Shown: one piece after another, positions 1 to 14,900 of the stretch
How the letters are laid out: every line of letters starts with the position of its first letter
How positions within the stretch are numbered: position 1 is the first letter of the stretch
Source: Paguma larvata
Taxonomy: Eukaryota; Chordata; Mammalia; Carnivora; Viverridae
Assembly (NCBI GenBank): GCA_030068075.1
Contig: CM057829.1
Coordinates: forward strand, 79,233,132-79,297,131
Length of the DNA: 64,000 bases
Reading direction: 5' to 3'
Notes under the pieces: model-generated
Told to the model about the DNA's origin: nothing
The model's input: the letters and a program-made list of their open reading frames with translations, nothing else
Database searches by the model: none
Made by a program: the position numbers and the translations under genes

Positions 1-298
1 CTCAGCTTCCCCTCTGTTCAACATTCACCCAACTCTTCTGAGTCTCTAGGAAATGAAGTAGCAGTTCAAAAGCACTCTAAATTTGGCAGTAGTCCTGTGT
101 ACAGCTGATAAGATCAATGGGGCTCCAAGGAAGCTGGAGACCTCACCATCATTCTTTAACCAGGGAAATCAGAAAGAAAGAAAAACCAGCTGTTACAGCC
201 AAGGTCATGTGCCTCAACTAGAAAGAATAAAGATTACTTAGGGAAATGGGTTTAAAAGAATGAATATCCACACCCATGGAATGAAATAATAATCCTAC
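1..298 (-). other. MDN1 intron 24 (partial), no recognisable element
   Basis: Sequence following the exon 24 donor (GTAGGA). I see no exon, SINE or LINE in it. The next coding exon of the AAA3 domain must lie left of the window. Confidence 0.7.
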
Positions 299-2866
299 CT
301 TCTTTGAACACAAGTTTCCCTGAAGAGTCAGATGTGTAACAACCAACATACTCCTGAATATCTGTGTGTTCGTGATTGTTGATACGCACACAGTGGTTAC
401 CAGTAGCTGCTGCCAGCCACCGGATTAGGCTTGTTTTGCCAACTGATGTCTCTCCCTGAATCAACACTGGATAGGTTCTTCAAAAGATGAGCCAATGATG
501 CAATTTAAGAAAAAAAGACAGAAACCAGAATTAATTCAAGTAGTATTAAAAATGAATGCATAATTTATCAGCATAAAAGAGTATTTTTATATACTTATGC
601 ACCACTAGTGGAATGTTTCTTAAGTTCTGAGAAATTTCTATGTAAAAATGGTTCCTTAAAAAATACTGAGAAAAGCAATCTCAACCTTTCATGCAGTACT
701 TATGAGAAACAGTAAATGGGATTAGCCGTTACTCAAATAACGGGTGATAAGTATTCATCAGCCTAATACTGGAAAGCAACCTTAAAGACGGCCAAAATAA
801 TTGGCATCTGCATTGCTCCCACCAAAGGTATAACTACAAACAACACTTTGTGCCAGGAGAAAAGTGACACTCAGCCAATAAACAATAAAACACTTTGAAA
901 ATTATGCAAATAAGACTAGAATGTCATCAATGCCCATCCTCGTAAAGTTTTAGAACAGCAAAAGAAAAGGCCCACATACCCTGCAGAAACCACTCGGACT
1001 ATGTCTCTCAGGTTGAGCTTAACAGAAGACGTAAGAATGTAGGTCTCATCTATTGTAGGTTCCTTGTCTCCCACCGAAATCCAGTATCCTTCGACTTGGA
1101 TAAGACGACCTCCTTTTGGTTCTGGAATAGGCTGAAAAACACAAGTTAGAAAAATAATCCCACAGTCCAACGACAACTATGGCATTCTTTCAGAGAGGAG
1201 AGTAAGGTAGGAAAAGAAATTATCAACAAGAATGCCACCCTGTTCTGAATGCTTTCAACATTAAAGCTATAGGTGAAATATGAAAATAAATTGCTCTGAG
1301 GAATGAGATCAAAACAACATGTGCTTGTCTTAAAATCCAGGTGGGTGGTAGGTGAGTATGGGGAAGAAACTGAATCAAATAAGTTCTCAAATAATTTATG
1401 ATTCAGTTCTTTTCTGTCACCTATTAAAATTCCCACTCTGATACTTCACTCAAAAACATGTACTACATATAAACCACGTTCCTAAAAACAGGACCAATAT
1501 TGAATTGAGGGAGACAGCCTTTGCATGATTACATTCTGGCTTGCCTAGAAGACATTAAAAATAAAAGCGACCATCCAGAGAAATTAATCTATTAAGATAA
1601 TATTGTGGATGACAGCATAATCTTTTCAAGATATGATGGAAGCGGATTTCTAAAAATTGTCATTTTCATAGATCAAAAATGGTCAGATCTAGAACTACAA
1701 AAAAGTGCTCTCCTAAAACATTTAGTTCCCTAACTTGAAGCTACTACCATTGTAGTTACTGCTTTTACGGGCTCCTCAATAGAGCTCAGGAGTAGTGGGG
1801 AAAAAGAAGTTTTAAGCCTCCGATCATGTGTAACCATGGGGAACACACAAAAAAAAACTAGTAAAGGACAGTGGTATTGAGATAATAATCAAAGCGAGCT
1901 TGAGTCTTTTTTTCGAATGTTTTTATGTTTTACCAAAAATATATATTCATGTGTTACCTGTATAATTTTTAAAGTTTATTTATTTTGAGAGAACATGTGC
2001 ATATGAACGGGAGGAGGGGCAGAGAGAGGAAAGACAAATTCCAAGCCTCAACATGGGGCTCGATCTCATGAACCAAACTATGAGATCCTGACCTAAGCCA
2101 CAATCAAGAGTTGGATGCTTAACTAACTGAGCCACCCAGGGGCCCCACTTGTATAATTTTTAAAGAAGAAAATATATTGAATCTAAAGTAGGCCTAAGTC
2201 CCTAAGGCTCTTTCTTCCTAAAAAGGAATTAATCAACATAAAAAGTCATTTAGTTGGTAAACCACTTACTCAGTATCTTTCAGTCCTATGTTGTTCTATA
2301 ATTTCCTTTGTTAAACTGAAATAGTTGTGTTTTTTTTTTTAAATTTTTTTTTAACGTTTATTTATTTTTGAGAGACACAGAGACAAAGTATGAGCAGGGG
2401 AAGGGCAGAGAGAGAGAGAGACAGAATCTGAAGCAGGCTCCAGGCTCCGAGTCATCAGCACAGAGCCCGACGTGGGGCTCGAACTCAAAGACTGTGAGAT
2501 CATGGCCTGAGCTGAAGTCAGACGCTTAACCGACTGAGCCACCCAGGTGCCCGGTGGTGTTTTTTTTTTTTTACTTTAAAATTTTTTTTTATTTTAGAGA
2601 GTATATGAGAGAGAACACGTGCAAATGGGGGGGTTATGGGAGGGAGGGGGAGAGGGAGGGAGGGAGGGAGGAAGGAAGGGAGGGGAAGGGGGAGGGAGAG
2701 GGAAGGAGAGGGAGGGAGGGGGAGGGAGAGGGAGGGAGAGAGAGAGAGAGGAAGGGAGAGAGAGAGAGAGGAAGGGAGAGAGAGAGGAAGGGAGAGAGAG
2801 AGAGAGGAGGGAGAGAGAGGAAGGGAGAGAGAGAGAGAGGAAGGGAGGGAGAGAGAGAGGGAGGGG

Positions 2867-2902
<36 letters not shown>

Positions 2903-5900
2903 GGGAGAGAGAGAGGGAGAGAGGGAGGGAGAGAGGGAGAGATAGAGGGAGGGAGAGAGGGAGGGAGGGAGGGAGAAACCCAGGTAGGCTCCATGTTCAG
3001 CACAGGGCTCTATCCCATGACCTTGAGATCATAACCTGAGCCAAAATCAAGAGTCAGACACTCAACCGAGTGACACAGGCAGCCCAGTTAGTATGTTTAA
3101 TAGGCAAAAAAGAAAAAAAAAAAAAAAAAAAGCCCAACCATCAACCGGATGCAAAGTGGGTACACAAATTATTATAAGCAATAAAACACTATGTAACCTT
3201 TAGAAACCATGTCACAGTGATCTCTGGTGCAGACACAAAAATATATCCAGGATACAGTTAGACTAAGAAAGGAAGCTACAGAACAGTCTTATGAGATGGT
3301 CCCATTTTATTTATTTTTTTTTTAATTTTATTTATTTGAGACAGAAAGAATAAGCGGGCGAGGGGCAGAGAGACAGGGACAGAGAGAGAACCCGAAGCGG
3401 GCTTTATGCTCAGTACAGTAACGGATGCGGTGCTCAGTCTCATGACTGAGATCACAACCTGAGCCGATATCAAGAGTTGGGCGCTTAACCAACTGAGCCA
3501 CCCAGATGCCCCAAGATGATTCTTTTTAGATCATTTATATTATATATGTGTATTAGAATTTGACCCTAAGTGGAATAAGTCAGAGAAAGACAAATGCCAT
3601 ATGATTTCACTCATACATAGACCTGAAGAAACAAACAAACAAAAAAAAAAAAAAACAAAAAGACACACCGAAAATAGACCCTTAGAGAACAAACTGATGG
3701 TTTACCAGAGGGGAGGTGGAAGTGTGGATGCGTAAAACAGATGAAGGGGATTAAAAGAACACTTACTGTGATGAACACTGAATAATGTATAGAATTGTTG
3801 AATCACTATATTGTATACCTGAAACTAATATAACACTGTATGTTAAATATATTGGAATTAAAAAAAAAAACTAGAAAGAATTTGCCTTCATAAATCTATA
3901 CACACAGTCAGAATGTGAATATGTAAGTAAACAAAAACATAATTAGGTAGAAAGGACTATCTATAAGGTTGAAATTTCTAAACAGTAGGAGTACAATTAT
4001 TGGGAATTTTCACCATCTAAGACACCTTCTAATATTTAAATCTTTTGTAACAGATTTTTTTTTTTAATTCTTTTAACGTTTATTTTTGAGAGACCTAGAA
4101 ACAGAGCGTGAGCAGGGGAAGGGCAGAGAGAGAGGGAGACACAGAATCCGAAGCAGACTCCAGGCTCTGAGCCGCCAGCACAGAGCCCAATGCAGGGCTC
4201 GAACTCACAGATCATGAGATCATGACCTGAGCCAAAGTCGGCCACCCAACCGACTGAGCCACCCAGGTGCCCTACTTTTATCATTAGAAACAAGTTTTGT
4301 TTAAAAAAAAAAAAAAAGTTGAAAATTTGATAATTCAGCCATTCATTTATGTTAAAGAAGTCAAAAAATAAAAAAACATACCTGTTTCAGCAGACTTTTT
4401 ACATTGCCAGAGATAAGGTGTTGACAAATGAGCTTCTGAACTACTGGATGTGATGCCCTATCAAGCTGTGTTAAGAAACCCAAACAAAAGCCCTAAGGAA
4501 AAAAAGAAAAAACAAATATGCATAAAACTAATTACCCTTCTGCAGTAACTGGCCAACACATTTCAGGAACAAAATTCAACCTCTTAGGTGGTACTGGTTT
4601 CCATAACTTTTTTTTTTTCTTGAGAGAGAGAACAGAAGGGACAGAGGGAAAGGGAGAGAGAACACTAAGAGGCCTCACACCCAGTGCAGAGCCAAAATCA
4701 AAAGTCAAACGCTTAACTGACCGAGCCACCCAGGCGCATGACCCACCCCCGTCCCCAACCCAGAGGATAGGGTAGTGCTGGTATGAAATGTTCTGGGCTG
4801 ATCTGACTAAACGGAAAACACAGGCAAATGCGCACACACACAGTCACTCCCTCCCTCCTGACGGTGAGCCCATCTGCCAAGCTCCCATCCAAACACAGGC
4901 TTTAGAAAGACCTCATAGAGTGAGCGCTGGATGTTGCTACACGGATTGGAGGCTGCAAATCGCAGGGCCCTGCAAAGGGTCCGAAGGCTGTAGTGAGGTC
5001 TATGGCCGGTTCCATCCACTAATTTTGTCCCAGAGTCTTTCCGTAGAGCTGAATACAAGCTACAAAAAGGACAGAGTTCAGATGACTTAATTAACTGATT
5101 AGCATTCACTATTTTGCTGATATTTCCATTTTTCTATATTATATAAGGCCCAAAGCCATTTTTATAGAATTAGTTAAGTTTGCATACAACTTCCAAGAGC
5201 ATTCACCAAAACCTCTCACATTCTCTTTTAAATCTATTTTTCACACACTCAGAGACTCTTTCAAAAGGAGGATCTATCAATTTCCTTTAGGACGAAAAGA
5301 AGAGAGGAGAGAAACATCGGATTCTTAACAAAAAGAGAGTGAGATAGGAGAGGCCCTTGCCAAAAATATACAGAGTATAAACATAATGTTCCAGAGTTAG
5401 CGCTAATACAATAGGGAAATAAAGTCCCTGTGTAAGCTATAATAGTAATGGATAAGCACAGAGAAAAATCATGGTGTTCTGAAAGGTCAAAGATATGGTC
5501 ATAATCAATAATGACAAAATGTTAAAAAAGCATGAATATACGGTGACTGTTACTGTTATCATTGCCATACACTTTAGAAGTCCAAAAGATGACAAGATGG
5601 AAGAAATTTCAGACTGAAACATGAAATGCAAGAAATTTAAAATTTCATGAAATTCATGATCAGCTACATACGATCAAGAGTAACCAAATGTGTGTCACAG
5701 ATGAAATCCAAGTGCTTGCCCAAGTGGGCGATCTAGCTATATATTCTTTCTTTTGCAGAAATTAGCTACAACTTATACTATCAGCATTTTACAAGAGCCT
5801 CTGCTTTATCTAGCCTGTTTTATCTCCACTTTTGAATTTTAACCACACATATTTATACATCTGTCCAAATATTCTTGGCTAACAAAAAGTGCTCCAATTT

Positions 5901-8900
5901 TAGAATGTGGTATTGGTAAACCATTCCAATGCATTTTCACAAATGCCTCCTTAACTAACCTTTTTAAAGTAGGGCTCCAAGCCTGTATGTTGTAATCCCC
6001 ATTTTGTGGCATTAGTTTTCTTCACTTACCATAATCTAAAGTTACAGTATGTACCTCTTTATCTGTTGGTTATCTTCACCTCTTGAATTAAAAGCTCTAT
6101 GACAAGAACCAGGATTCTGTCTCTTATTTATAGCTGTATCCCTAGTACCTGGGCAACTCAATAATTATTTGTATAAAAAATAAGGAACAAACCACAAAAT
6201 GTAAAGTAAAACATTAATATGATCCTATTTCAAAAACTTTATATGGAGCGCCTAGGCAGCTCAGTTTTTTGAGCATCCAACTCTTGATTTCAGCTCAGGT
6301 CATGATTCCAAGGTCATGGAATCAAGTCCCTCATTGGGCTGCGCCCTGAGCATAGAATATGGAGCCCACTTGAGATTCTCTCTCCTGCTCTTCTCCCCTA
6401 CTCTCCCTCTCCCTCCCTAAAAATTAAAAACAAAAAACAAAAACACTTACATAGTGTGTATTTCTAGCTAAACAACACAGACAAAATGAACTAAGTGATG
6501 TGCCCAGGATGAAAGAATTTGTTTCTGACAGAATCCGTATGAGAATCCGGTGGTCTCATACAAAAGACTGTGACCTTTCCACATGGCATAAAAAACAAAA
6601 ACAGAAAAACAGGAAAAAAAAGACTCAAGGGGCGCCTGGGTGGCTCAGTCGGTTGAGCGTCCGACTTCGGCTCGGGTCATGATCTCACAGTTGGTGAGTT
6701 CAAGCCCCACGTCGGGCTCTGTGCTGACAGCTCAGAGTCCTGGAGCCTGCTTTGGATTCTGTGTCTCCCTCTCTCTATGCCTCCCTCCGACTTGCTCTCT
6801 TTATCTCAAAAGTAAACATTAAAAAAAATTTAAAAAAAAAAAAAAAAAAGGACTCAAGAAAGCACCAAGCTACATGGCCAGTCTGTACGGTTTTCAGTTA
6901 AGATTCAATTAATTCTAAACTTAAATCTCTTATTTTATCAACCTTTTTCCCCCTACATCCCATATAACTAGGATGCAAATTGCAAAAATTAAGATTTCAT
7001 CAAGATATATCAAAATATAAGCCATTTACATCTTCCAGGGATGCAAACTCCTAGCTAAGAAAACAAACATAATTAGGAGAGTATTATCTAATTACTTAAA
7101 TATTCTCATACATGGTGATTCTTAAGCTTTCAAGGTAGCTTCATTAGGAAAATCCAAAGGAGATGATAAGGCCCCAACTTTAAAATGGAAACCTTAATGA
7201 TAATCCTTCTCTAGCAAAAAGAAATAATAAATATAGATGCATGAGGCCTACATTTTTTGTTTAGGGGAAAAGTTTATCAGGAGAAACCAAAGAGAACCTA
7301 CTTGATAATTCCTTGGACTGAGGTCTTATTCAAACTTAGTCCTTTCAGATAATCCACAATAAGAATTTGTAAATCTTCTTTACTTTCCAATTCTTCTACA
7401 TAAAGTTCTGTGAACCTAGAAGACAATTATTATTATATAATTACCAATTTTGAGGAAGTTAATACAGCTATTCTGAAAATAAAAAAATAGAAAACACAAG
7501 AAATTATGTAAGCTCATTTGAACTGTTTAAAGTATAAACTATAAAAGCCTTTCATTTAGATACAGATGGACCGTAATGAAATGAAAGATAATGTAGCTGT
7601 TACCAAAAATCTATTATTTCTATGCAATGAAGTTTTCTATGTATAGTCCTTGCAAGAAAGAGGTACAAAAATAAGACATTCATCCTCATTTTCAAAGGTG
7701 TTTTTGATTCTACCTACATGATATAAAACATACATGTGGCAACAATAACAACTCTCACCATCAAAAATAAAATCGTGGGGAAAAAAATAATAAAACTGTA
7801 GGAGCAAAGGAAAATACATAATGTAGTTCATAACATTTTCCTACGAAGGTTTTATTATTCTTATAATGGAGGGAGAAATCTAGTAAAATTTTAACATCAT
7901 TTTAAAACTCGAAATTCAATAAAAGATCACCAACAAAAAATTACATCATTTACCTTTTCCCAAATGCTACATATATAAAATACCAACAACTAAGTACCTT
8001 GCTGGTGTCGGTCAGTGCTTAATGATGAAAACTGAAACTTAAAAGGCCTTTTACAAATCACTGGTTTCATCCAAGGGGATTCCATTCCTAAAACACACTT
8101 AAACTTTTATCGGTATATGAAATTTTTCTGGTAACTACAAGGATATTTGAAGGAGCAAAAAATTTTTTCAACAATATCCATGATCCATTAAGTGTCATAC
8201 TAACAAACCAAAAGAAAAAATTCTCCAGCGTCCTGGAGTCCTTTATATTCCTACCATCTGGAGAAAGTAGAGGAATATGACAAATAAGGAAGGATTCCGC
8301 CTATCAGAGATCAAGAAATTTCAAGCATTGTTACAAAGTTTGGTTGTGTTAGTATTACCAATCAATAAACAAGCAAAGAGAACTTAAAAAAAAAAAAAAT
8401 CCGCAGGAACCAGCCCATGTATCCTCACCTGTTTCTTATTCCTGGTGGAAGATTTCTTTTGCCCACATCTGTTGCTGGGTTCATACAGGCAAATAAACGG
8501 AAGTCAGGATGACGAACCAATGGTTCTGTTAAGAGAAAATTATAAATTCTCAACTGGTAACATCAAGTGATCAGCCACAGGTCCACAGGGGAAGACTATC
8601 TAATGCCCCAGAACCTCAGGCCAAGACACCCTGCTTCAGACTCAGCTGGTGCTGGCCCCAATGAGAAGTTTCCAGACCTAGGTACCCCTTAATCTTATGC
8701 TGCCATTCCACTATCTTTTAAGGTATGGTTGTTCGCTATATTGAACAGCATGTATTTTGTCACCGAGTGTGCACACCTATTCCCTACTACCCAAATAACT
8801 TGACAAATTATCTTATTCTCTGCATTCCCCATGCTACCTAACTTGGCAGAAAATCACTGCTAATGAATGAACACTGGGAGGCCTATGTAACGCACCTAAC

Positions 8901-11900
8901 CAAAAGAATCTTACTCTAAAGAGGCCAAAAGGCCTGGTGCCAAGTCAAACCCCAACGGAATCAAGTGCTACCTGTATCTCCTCGATCTAGCAATACCAGG
9001 GAGCCAGAGGAGCCTTCGAGTAAACCACTGAGACACTCTAATGTTTCTGGAGCAGCCAGATTAATCTCATCCAACAAGACCCACTCTCCTTTCTTTACGG
9101 CTTGAGCTAGTGTACCCTAAAAAACAATGAATTAAAATGTTAAAAATCCATTTCAAATAAAGATACACTCACCAGGGGCAGTTTTGTAAGCAGGGTTAGA
9201 AATAAGAGACTTGTACTTGATAAGCTTTCACCCTAAAAGCCAAATGGCTGCCAGCTTGTTGTCACAGTTAAGGCCAAATTAACTTTTAAATGTCCAAAAG
9301 GGTCAAGGGAATATCTTTGAGCCTAATAGAGAGATGCAACAAAGGAAATAATCTCAGGAGATAGACGGTGAAGTAACTGGTAACTTATAATGTATTCAGA
9401 TGTTTACAGGTACCCAAGTGGTTATTAAAACCACCCATAATAAATAGAGGGTCTATAGTATATAAAGATAAAATAAATGACTAAGTCTAGAAGGTATAGT
9501 GATTGTAATACATAGCCTTTCACATTTGTTGAGGAATATCAAAATAGATCTTTCCTCATCTTTACAGACTTATCTCTTCAAGTTCTATTTCCAAGAACAT
9601 TGAAAAATAAATATTAAAACCTACTCAGTTGACAAAACATCCAAAATTGGATTGTTTTATTATTAAACGGCTTTGTACTTTTGTTTTCACAATGATCCTA
9701 ACAGAATTTTCTACAAATTTAATCGAAAACAATAAAACAGAAGAAACGTTTTGAACTCTATTGTAATGCCAAATCATGATATAGATATAAACCCTATTCT
9801 AAAAGCACTTGACATCCTAATTGGTTATTTTAGAAATAAATCCTATTAAGATTAAGCACTGATGACCAAATTTCCCATACTGATGGACATACGATTGATC
9901 TTGCTCTCTCACCACAACACCATCTCAAATAAGATTCCTATCTCTTTTTAGGGCATGGTCTCAAGTATGCCACAAAAGAATTTAAGAAGCTTCCATCATG
10001 AAAATTTAATTAAGTTGATCTTTCCCACCAGGTCACAGTACAGAAAACAGTAGAACTACCCATTTATTGGAACAGAAAGCAAGGCCTGAAGTTAATGGAC
10101 TTGAATCTCCCACCCATGGCCCCCACCATGAAACAGAGGTCACTAGTTGTCCTCAATTACAAACTTAAAAATAATGGTGCTTATTAAGACCTTCCAATTT
10201 CCATACAGGACATTTTTCAGAAGTCTTCCCCCCAAAGTATTATTAGTGTTTATTAAGTTTTAAACAGGAATTGATTAAAAAAAAATCAATAGTAATAGTA
10301 GCCTGCCTAACTTGCATTTTGCATCACATCAACATTCCCTTAACCTAAATAGCCAACCAAAGCAAAATACCTCTACGAAAGCAAACAATAGGGCATTTTC
10401 AGTCATTTTCATCTGCTGCTGAGCATGGCTGAGTCTAAGACCAAATGCTTCCCATTTCTCTTTTAGGAGTAACCCTAGAAAAGAATAAAGACAAGAGTTT
10501 AACACGCATTTTAGGGTGTAATACATTAACTTAAACATACAAACAAAACTCACACAAAAATCAAACATCTTAGACATTTAAAAAACTAAGTCCTAACACT
10601 TATATAATGCTATGTGTCAGCCACTATACTAATAAGTTCAGTTATATGCACGTATATTATTAGTTAATTCTTTTACCCCTTTGAAGTAGGTACGCTTACT
10701 CCCATTTTAGGGATAAGGAAGCACAGAGAAGATAACTACGCTATCAAAAGCCCTTTGGCTATATAATTCAGCTTTTTGGAAGAACTTATTTTCTAAGGAA
10801 ATAAGATTTATTGACCAATAAGTGGTACCTGTACATCAACATCCCCAACCATGTTTTTATGGAAATCATGCGTAGAATCACAGGAGCGGCAATACTTCAG
10901 AATTAGTCATGTTTGCCCCTAAATCCTAGAAAGCTCCAATTTGTACTGTTTCATTCTTCCCCAAATCCTCTCCTAATTCTATAACCGAACCCAAAAGTTT
11001 GTCTCCCTGACATAGAGCAAAGCCAATCACAGAATAAGGATGCATTTAAGAGGCAGCCAAATGAGGAGACTCAGGGAAGCAAGCCTCAAATACGCAACCC
11101 TGAAGAAAGAGTCAGGGATATTTAAAGGCAAACAAAAACAGATGTGGGTAAATACTAGTCTGCAGTTGCACTTATCATTAATTCCATTAACTCTTTGGTT
11201 ACCAGTTTCAATCCCCATTGTCTTTTGCTCATGCTTCATTCCTGAGGGAATTGGGATGACTACAGCTCTAGCTACTTCCTGCTAAAACAGGGTGCAGAGT
11301 TTCACAGTTTGAGGAATTAAACAACTCCATGCTTTCTTGGAAATATTCTCTGGTACATAGCTTAACATGTATATTCTGCTTCACCAAACTAGTAGTTTCT
11401 TCTTTGGTTGTTTTGGAGGAACGTTGGAAAGCTGACGCATCCAGCATCCAGACAAGCTACCAGACACAGCTAAAGTCCTTTATCTTCATCAAGCAGCAAA
11501 TAAACTTCATCAAGAATAAGGGGCTTTACAATTTGGGAAAGAGCTGCATCCTCAATGCTCTTTCTTCTCACTGCGTCCCATCTTTCTGCTGTGGCTGACA
11601 ACTGTATTACCACAACCAATTCTTTCACAGCGAGGCTCTAAGGCTCTAATGTTTGCTGAATTTGTCACTGGTGTTGGAACCAGTCTCAAACACAAATGAA
11701 TGGATTCTATTGACTCTCCTCATTCCTTTAAAAGCCAGTTGCCTGATCTAAGTCTTGGATATAAACTGGTTTTTCCTCAAAGCCAACTGGCATTACTTCA
11801 CGGTACGGGTTGGCCTGTGACACCAATGACATAGTAAGCAGGTGAATACAGGAATTATTTAACTGTGGAGAATAATATTATTATAATATAGCAGGTGGAT

Positions 11901-14900
11901 CCTGGAAGGCTAACATAGCATCTCCCACTCTGACCAGGTGGGTTCAGTCAGCTTCAGAGGCCACCATCTGGGTACACTCGTCTGGTCTGTTTTTCTGCAC
12001 GTCCATATTCAGATCCTGTGTCAGGTAAAAAAGCAGGAAATCTGGCCACTATCTTTTCCTCTATTAGAGACAGCTGTTCTTACAGTGGCATTTCAAGCAT
12101 GTGCAAAAACCTTCACCTGGTGTCCAGCCTTTATTGCTTGTGGATTCAACCTGCTATAAAGTATACAGCCAAATAGCAAAACCAGTAACCCAAGTAATCA
12201 CACTCATCTGTTAGTCTGTCTCCTGAAGAATACCTTAAGATCTGTTGGGGCTCACAAGAATAGTCAGCAAAATTTTGTTCCAAAATGGTGAGTGAAATCT
12301 GGACTCAAGGTGTATCACCATTCAAGGTTTGGATGATCCTGACTCTTCTGTTTTTTGCCTTTTTTCTCCAAGGTCAAAAGTCTCCTTCCCTTCCAACTAG
12401 CCCCATGGGCATGTACTAAGGAAAGGGCTTCAGCTTTGTTGAAGGGTTACCACAGTATAGTCAAAGTCCTGTGTACCATTACAAATTAACATTCTTGGGG
12501 CATCTGGGTACCTCAGTCAGTTAAGCGTCCAACTTCGGCTCGGTAATAATCTCATGGTTCATGAGTTTGAGCCCTGTATCGGGCTCTACACTGTCAGCAC
12601 AGAGCCTGCTTTGGATCCTCTGTACCACCCCCCTCAAAAATAAACAAACTTAAAAAAAATTAACATTCTCCACTTTTGACAAGTTTTTTGTTTATTTTTG
12701 TTTGTTTGTTAGAAAAACATTGCAATTCAATATTGTTTCTTCTTGGCCTGAGTCTAACTGTTCTGATCCTAGATCTGAAGTTTGCTCCAGGTCTTATATA
12801 AAACCAGTCTTAAGTCTTGAAATTAAGTCAGTTCTGTTTAACAGCTGTCTTAGCTCAGGTGGGCTCTCAAAATTGGGCCTGATAAAGTTTCTAGGAACAC
12901 TATAAGCAAGGTATCAAGCTGATCATTTCTAAGGGGCTTTATTGGCTTCATAAAGTCAACCTAGATCCTTAAAGCTATGTGGGCACATTTGAGTCTATGC
13001 ATTTTGCACTCAAATATGACATTCTAGTCAAAGCCTTGATCATAAAACCAATGTTTCCAGTGGTGTCCTATTACAAGGAGAACAAATTCTTAGAGAACTT
13101 ATGCTAATAATTATTATAACTGCCATTAAAATATATTAATATTCACTGAGAATTTCTGAATTCTGGAGGAACCAGGTAGGGGAAAAAATGAATGTTTCAT
13201 ATTTGTTTACAAAGGAATACTATATTAAATTTCTGCAAGTCATAGCTTAAGAGAAAAACTTTCCTTAAATCTGGAAGGGGAAACATTAGAAAGCTAGCAA
13301 TTTTTCAAACGAAATCATTAAAAACATAACCATTTTTCTCAATTCTTTTAGTTCCATGTTATTCTGCTTGAATCCAGTTTTTCCATTAGTTCCAGAAATT
13401 AATACCTAGTTCAGTTTTATGATCTTAAAGATATCAGAAAACTGTATTTGTCAAAAGTTCTTTCCATGAATTGCCTAGGGTGAAATGTATTTGCAAGATC
13501 ATTAGAGTAAAATAACTATAAATGACACAAAAGACCAAAGAATGGGCACGTTTAAAGATCTGATGGGAGTTCATTATAATGCAGTCGACAAGGGAATTTG
13601 TCAGCATTTCAATCATTAGAATTACAAGTGATGACATAATAAAATTTTATAACCTCAGAAGGTTTATCATCACTTATTTGACAATGCTTCCCATGTAACT
13701 TGACATACCAAATAAATAAGCCTAATTAGTAAAAAAGACTTCATTTAGAAGCTAAATTTTGGGAAGTTTATCAGTAATGTCAGAAAGATTTAAAGCATAT
13801 GCCAAAATAGGATTACAAATCATTACAAAACTTAGTATTTAATTATCTAATTAGCCAAGGCAGCAATAAGAGATTCTAAAGGCAAAAATAGAAGGTTACA
13901 GATTTGTTAGTAACACTTAAGTCTTTTAATATTGAGAATATTCAACATTCTTAAATAATCAAGGACCTAACCAAGACAAAATATAGAAACTTTGTTTTTC
14001 TTTTTCTTTTTTTTTTTTTTTTAATGTTTATTTATTTTTGAGAGACATAGAGACAGAGTATGAGCAGGGGAAGGGCAGAGAGAGAGGGAGACACAGAATC
14101 TGAAGCAGGCTCCAGGCTCTGAGCCTTCAGCACAGAGCCCGACGTGGGGCTCGAACTCACAGACCGTGAGATCATGACCTGAGCCGAAGTCGGCCGCCCA
14201 ACCAACTGAGCCACCCAGGCGCCCCAGAAACTTTGTTTTTCTAAGGAGATTACACATTAACGATAAAGAAAAACCTTTGTTTATAATTTCTTATTGGACC
14301 AAGAATCTAAGGAAACTGTCATTTTAACAAAAAAACCTAATTCCAGTTTTATACCGTTGTACTTCCGGTATTAAAATTTACTCATTCCGAAAAGATGAAT
14401 TCTTTAAAAATGTATGCAGTCCCTCCTTTCTCCTGTCATCTCCCATGTTGATATATACCTACTAGGATGAGGACATCTACGGCACTGCACAGATCTGATC
14501 TCTTGTGGTACATGTGGTGATATGCTAACCACAATCTCCATCAGAAATGAAGGGCTTTCAGGACGCCTGTGGGGCTCAGCTATGACCATCCAGCTCAGGT
14601 CATGATCTTACCGTCTTGAGACTGAGCCCCTTGATGGATTCTGTGCTGAGCATGGAGCCTGTTTAAGATCCTTTCTGTCTGTCTGTCTCTCTCTCTCTCT
14701 CTCCCTCTCTGTCCGTCTGTCTCCCCCACCCCCCCCCCCCCCCCCCCCCCCCCGTCTGCCTCTGCCCCACCCCAACTTGCGCATGCTCTGGCTCTGGCTC
14801 TCTCTCAAAAAAAAAAAAGAAAGAAAGAAAAAGAAAAAAAAAAAAAGAAATGAAAGGTTCTCGATCCTCAATGCTCAGACACCATCAGAGACTGCCTTGA

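Noticed and set aside
252..467. Small frame with a perfect Walker A motif that could look like a separate ATPase gene
   Set aside because: It is exon 24 of MDN1 plus a little intron. The same holds for the frames at 25348-25545 (exon 14) and 44132-44374 (exon 6).
2518..3039. Long open frames of Arg/Glu/Gly or Ser/Leu/Pro repeats on both strands
   Set aside because: Translation of the polypurine microsatellite inside a SINE; low complexity is the only reason they stay open.
14021..14257. Recurrent small frames reading MAQ(S/L)V(K/E)[12 protein letters not shown] at many places
   Set aside because: They are translations of the SINE head and body at each copy, not a gene family.
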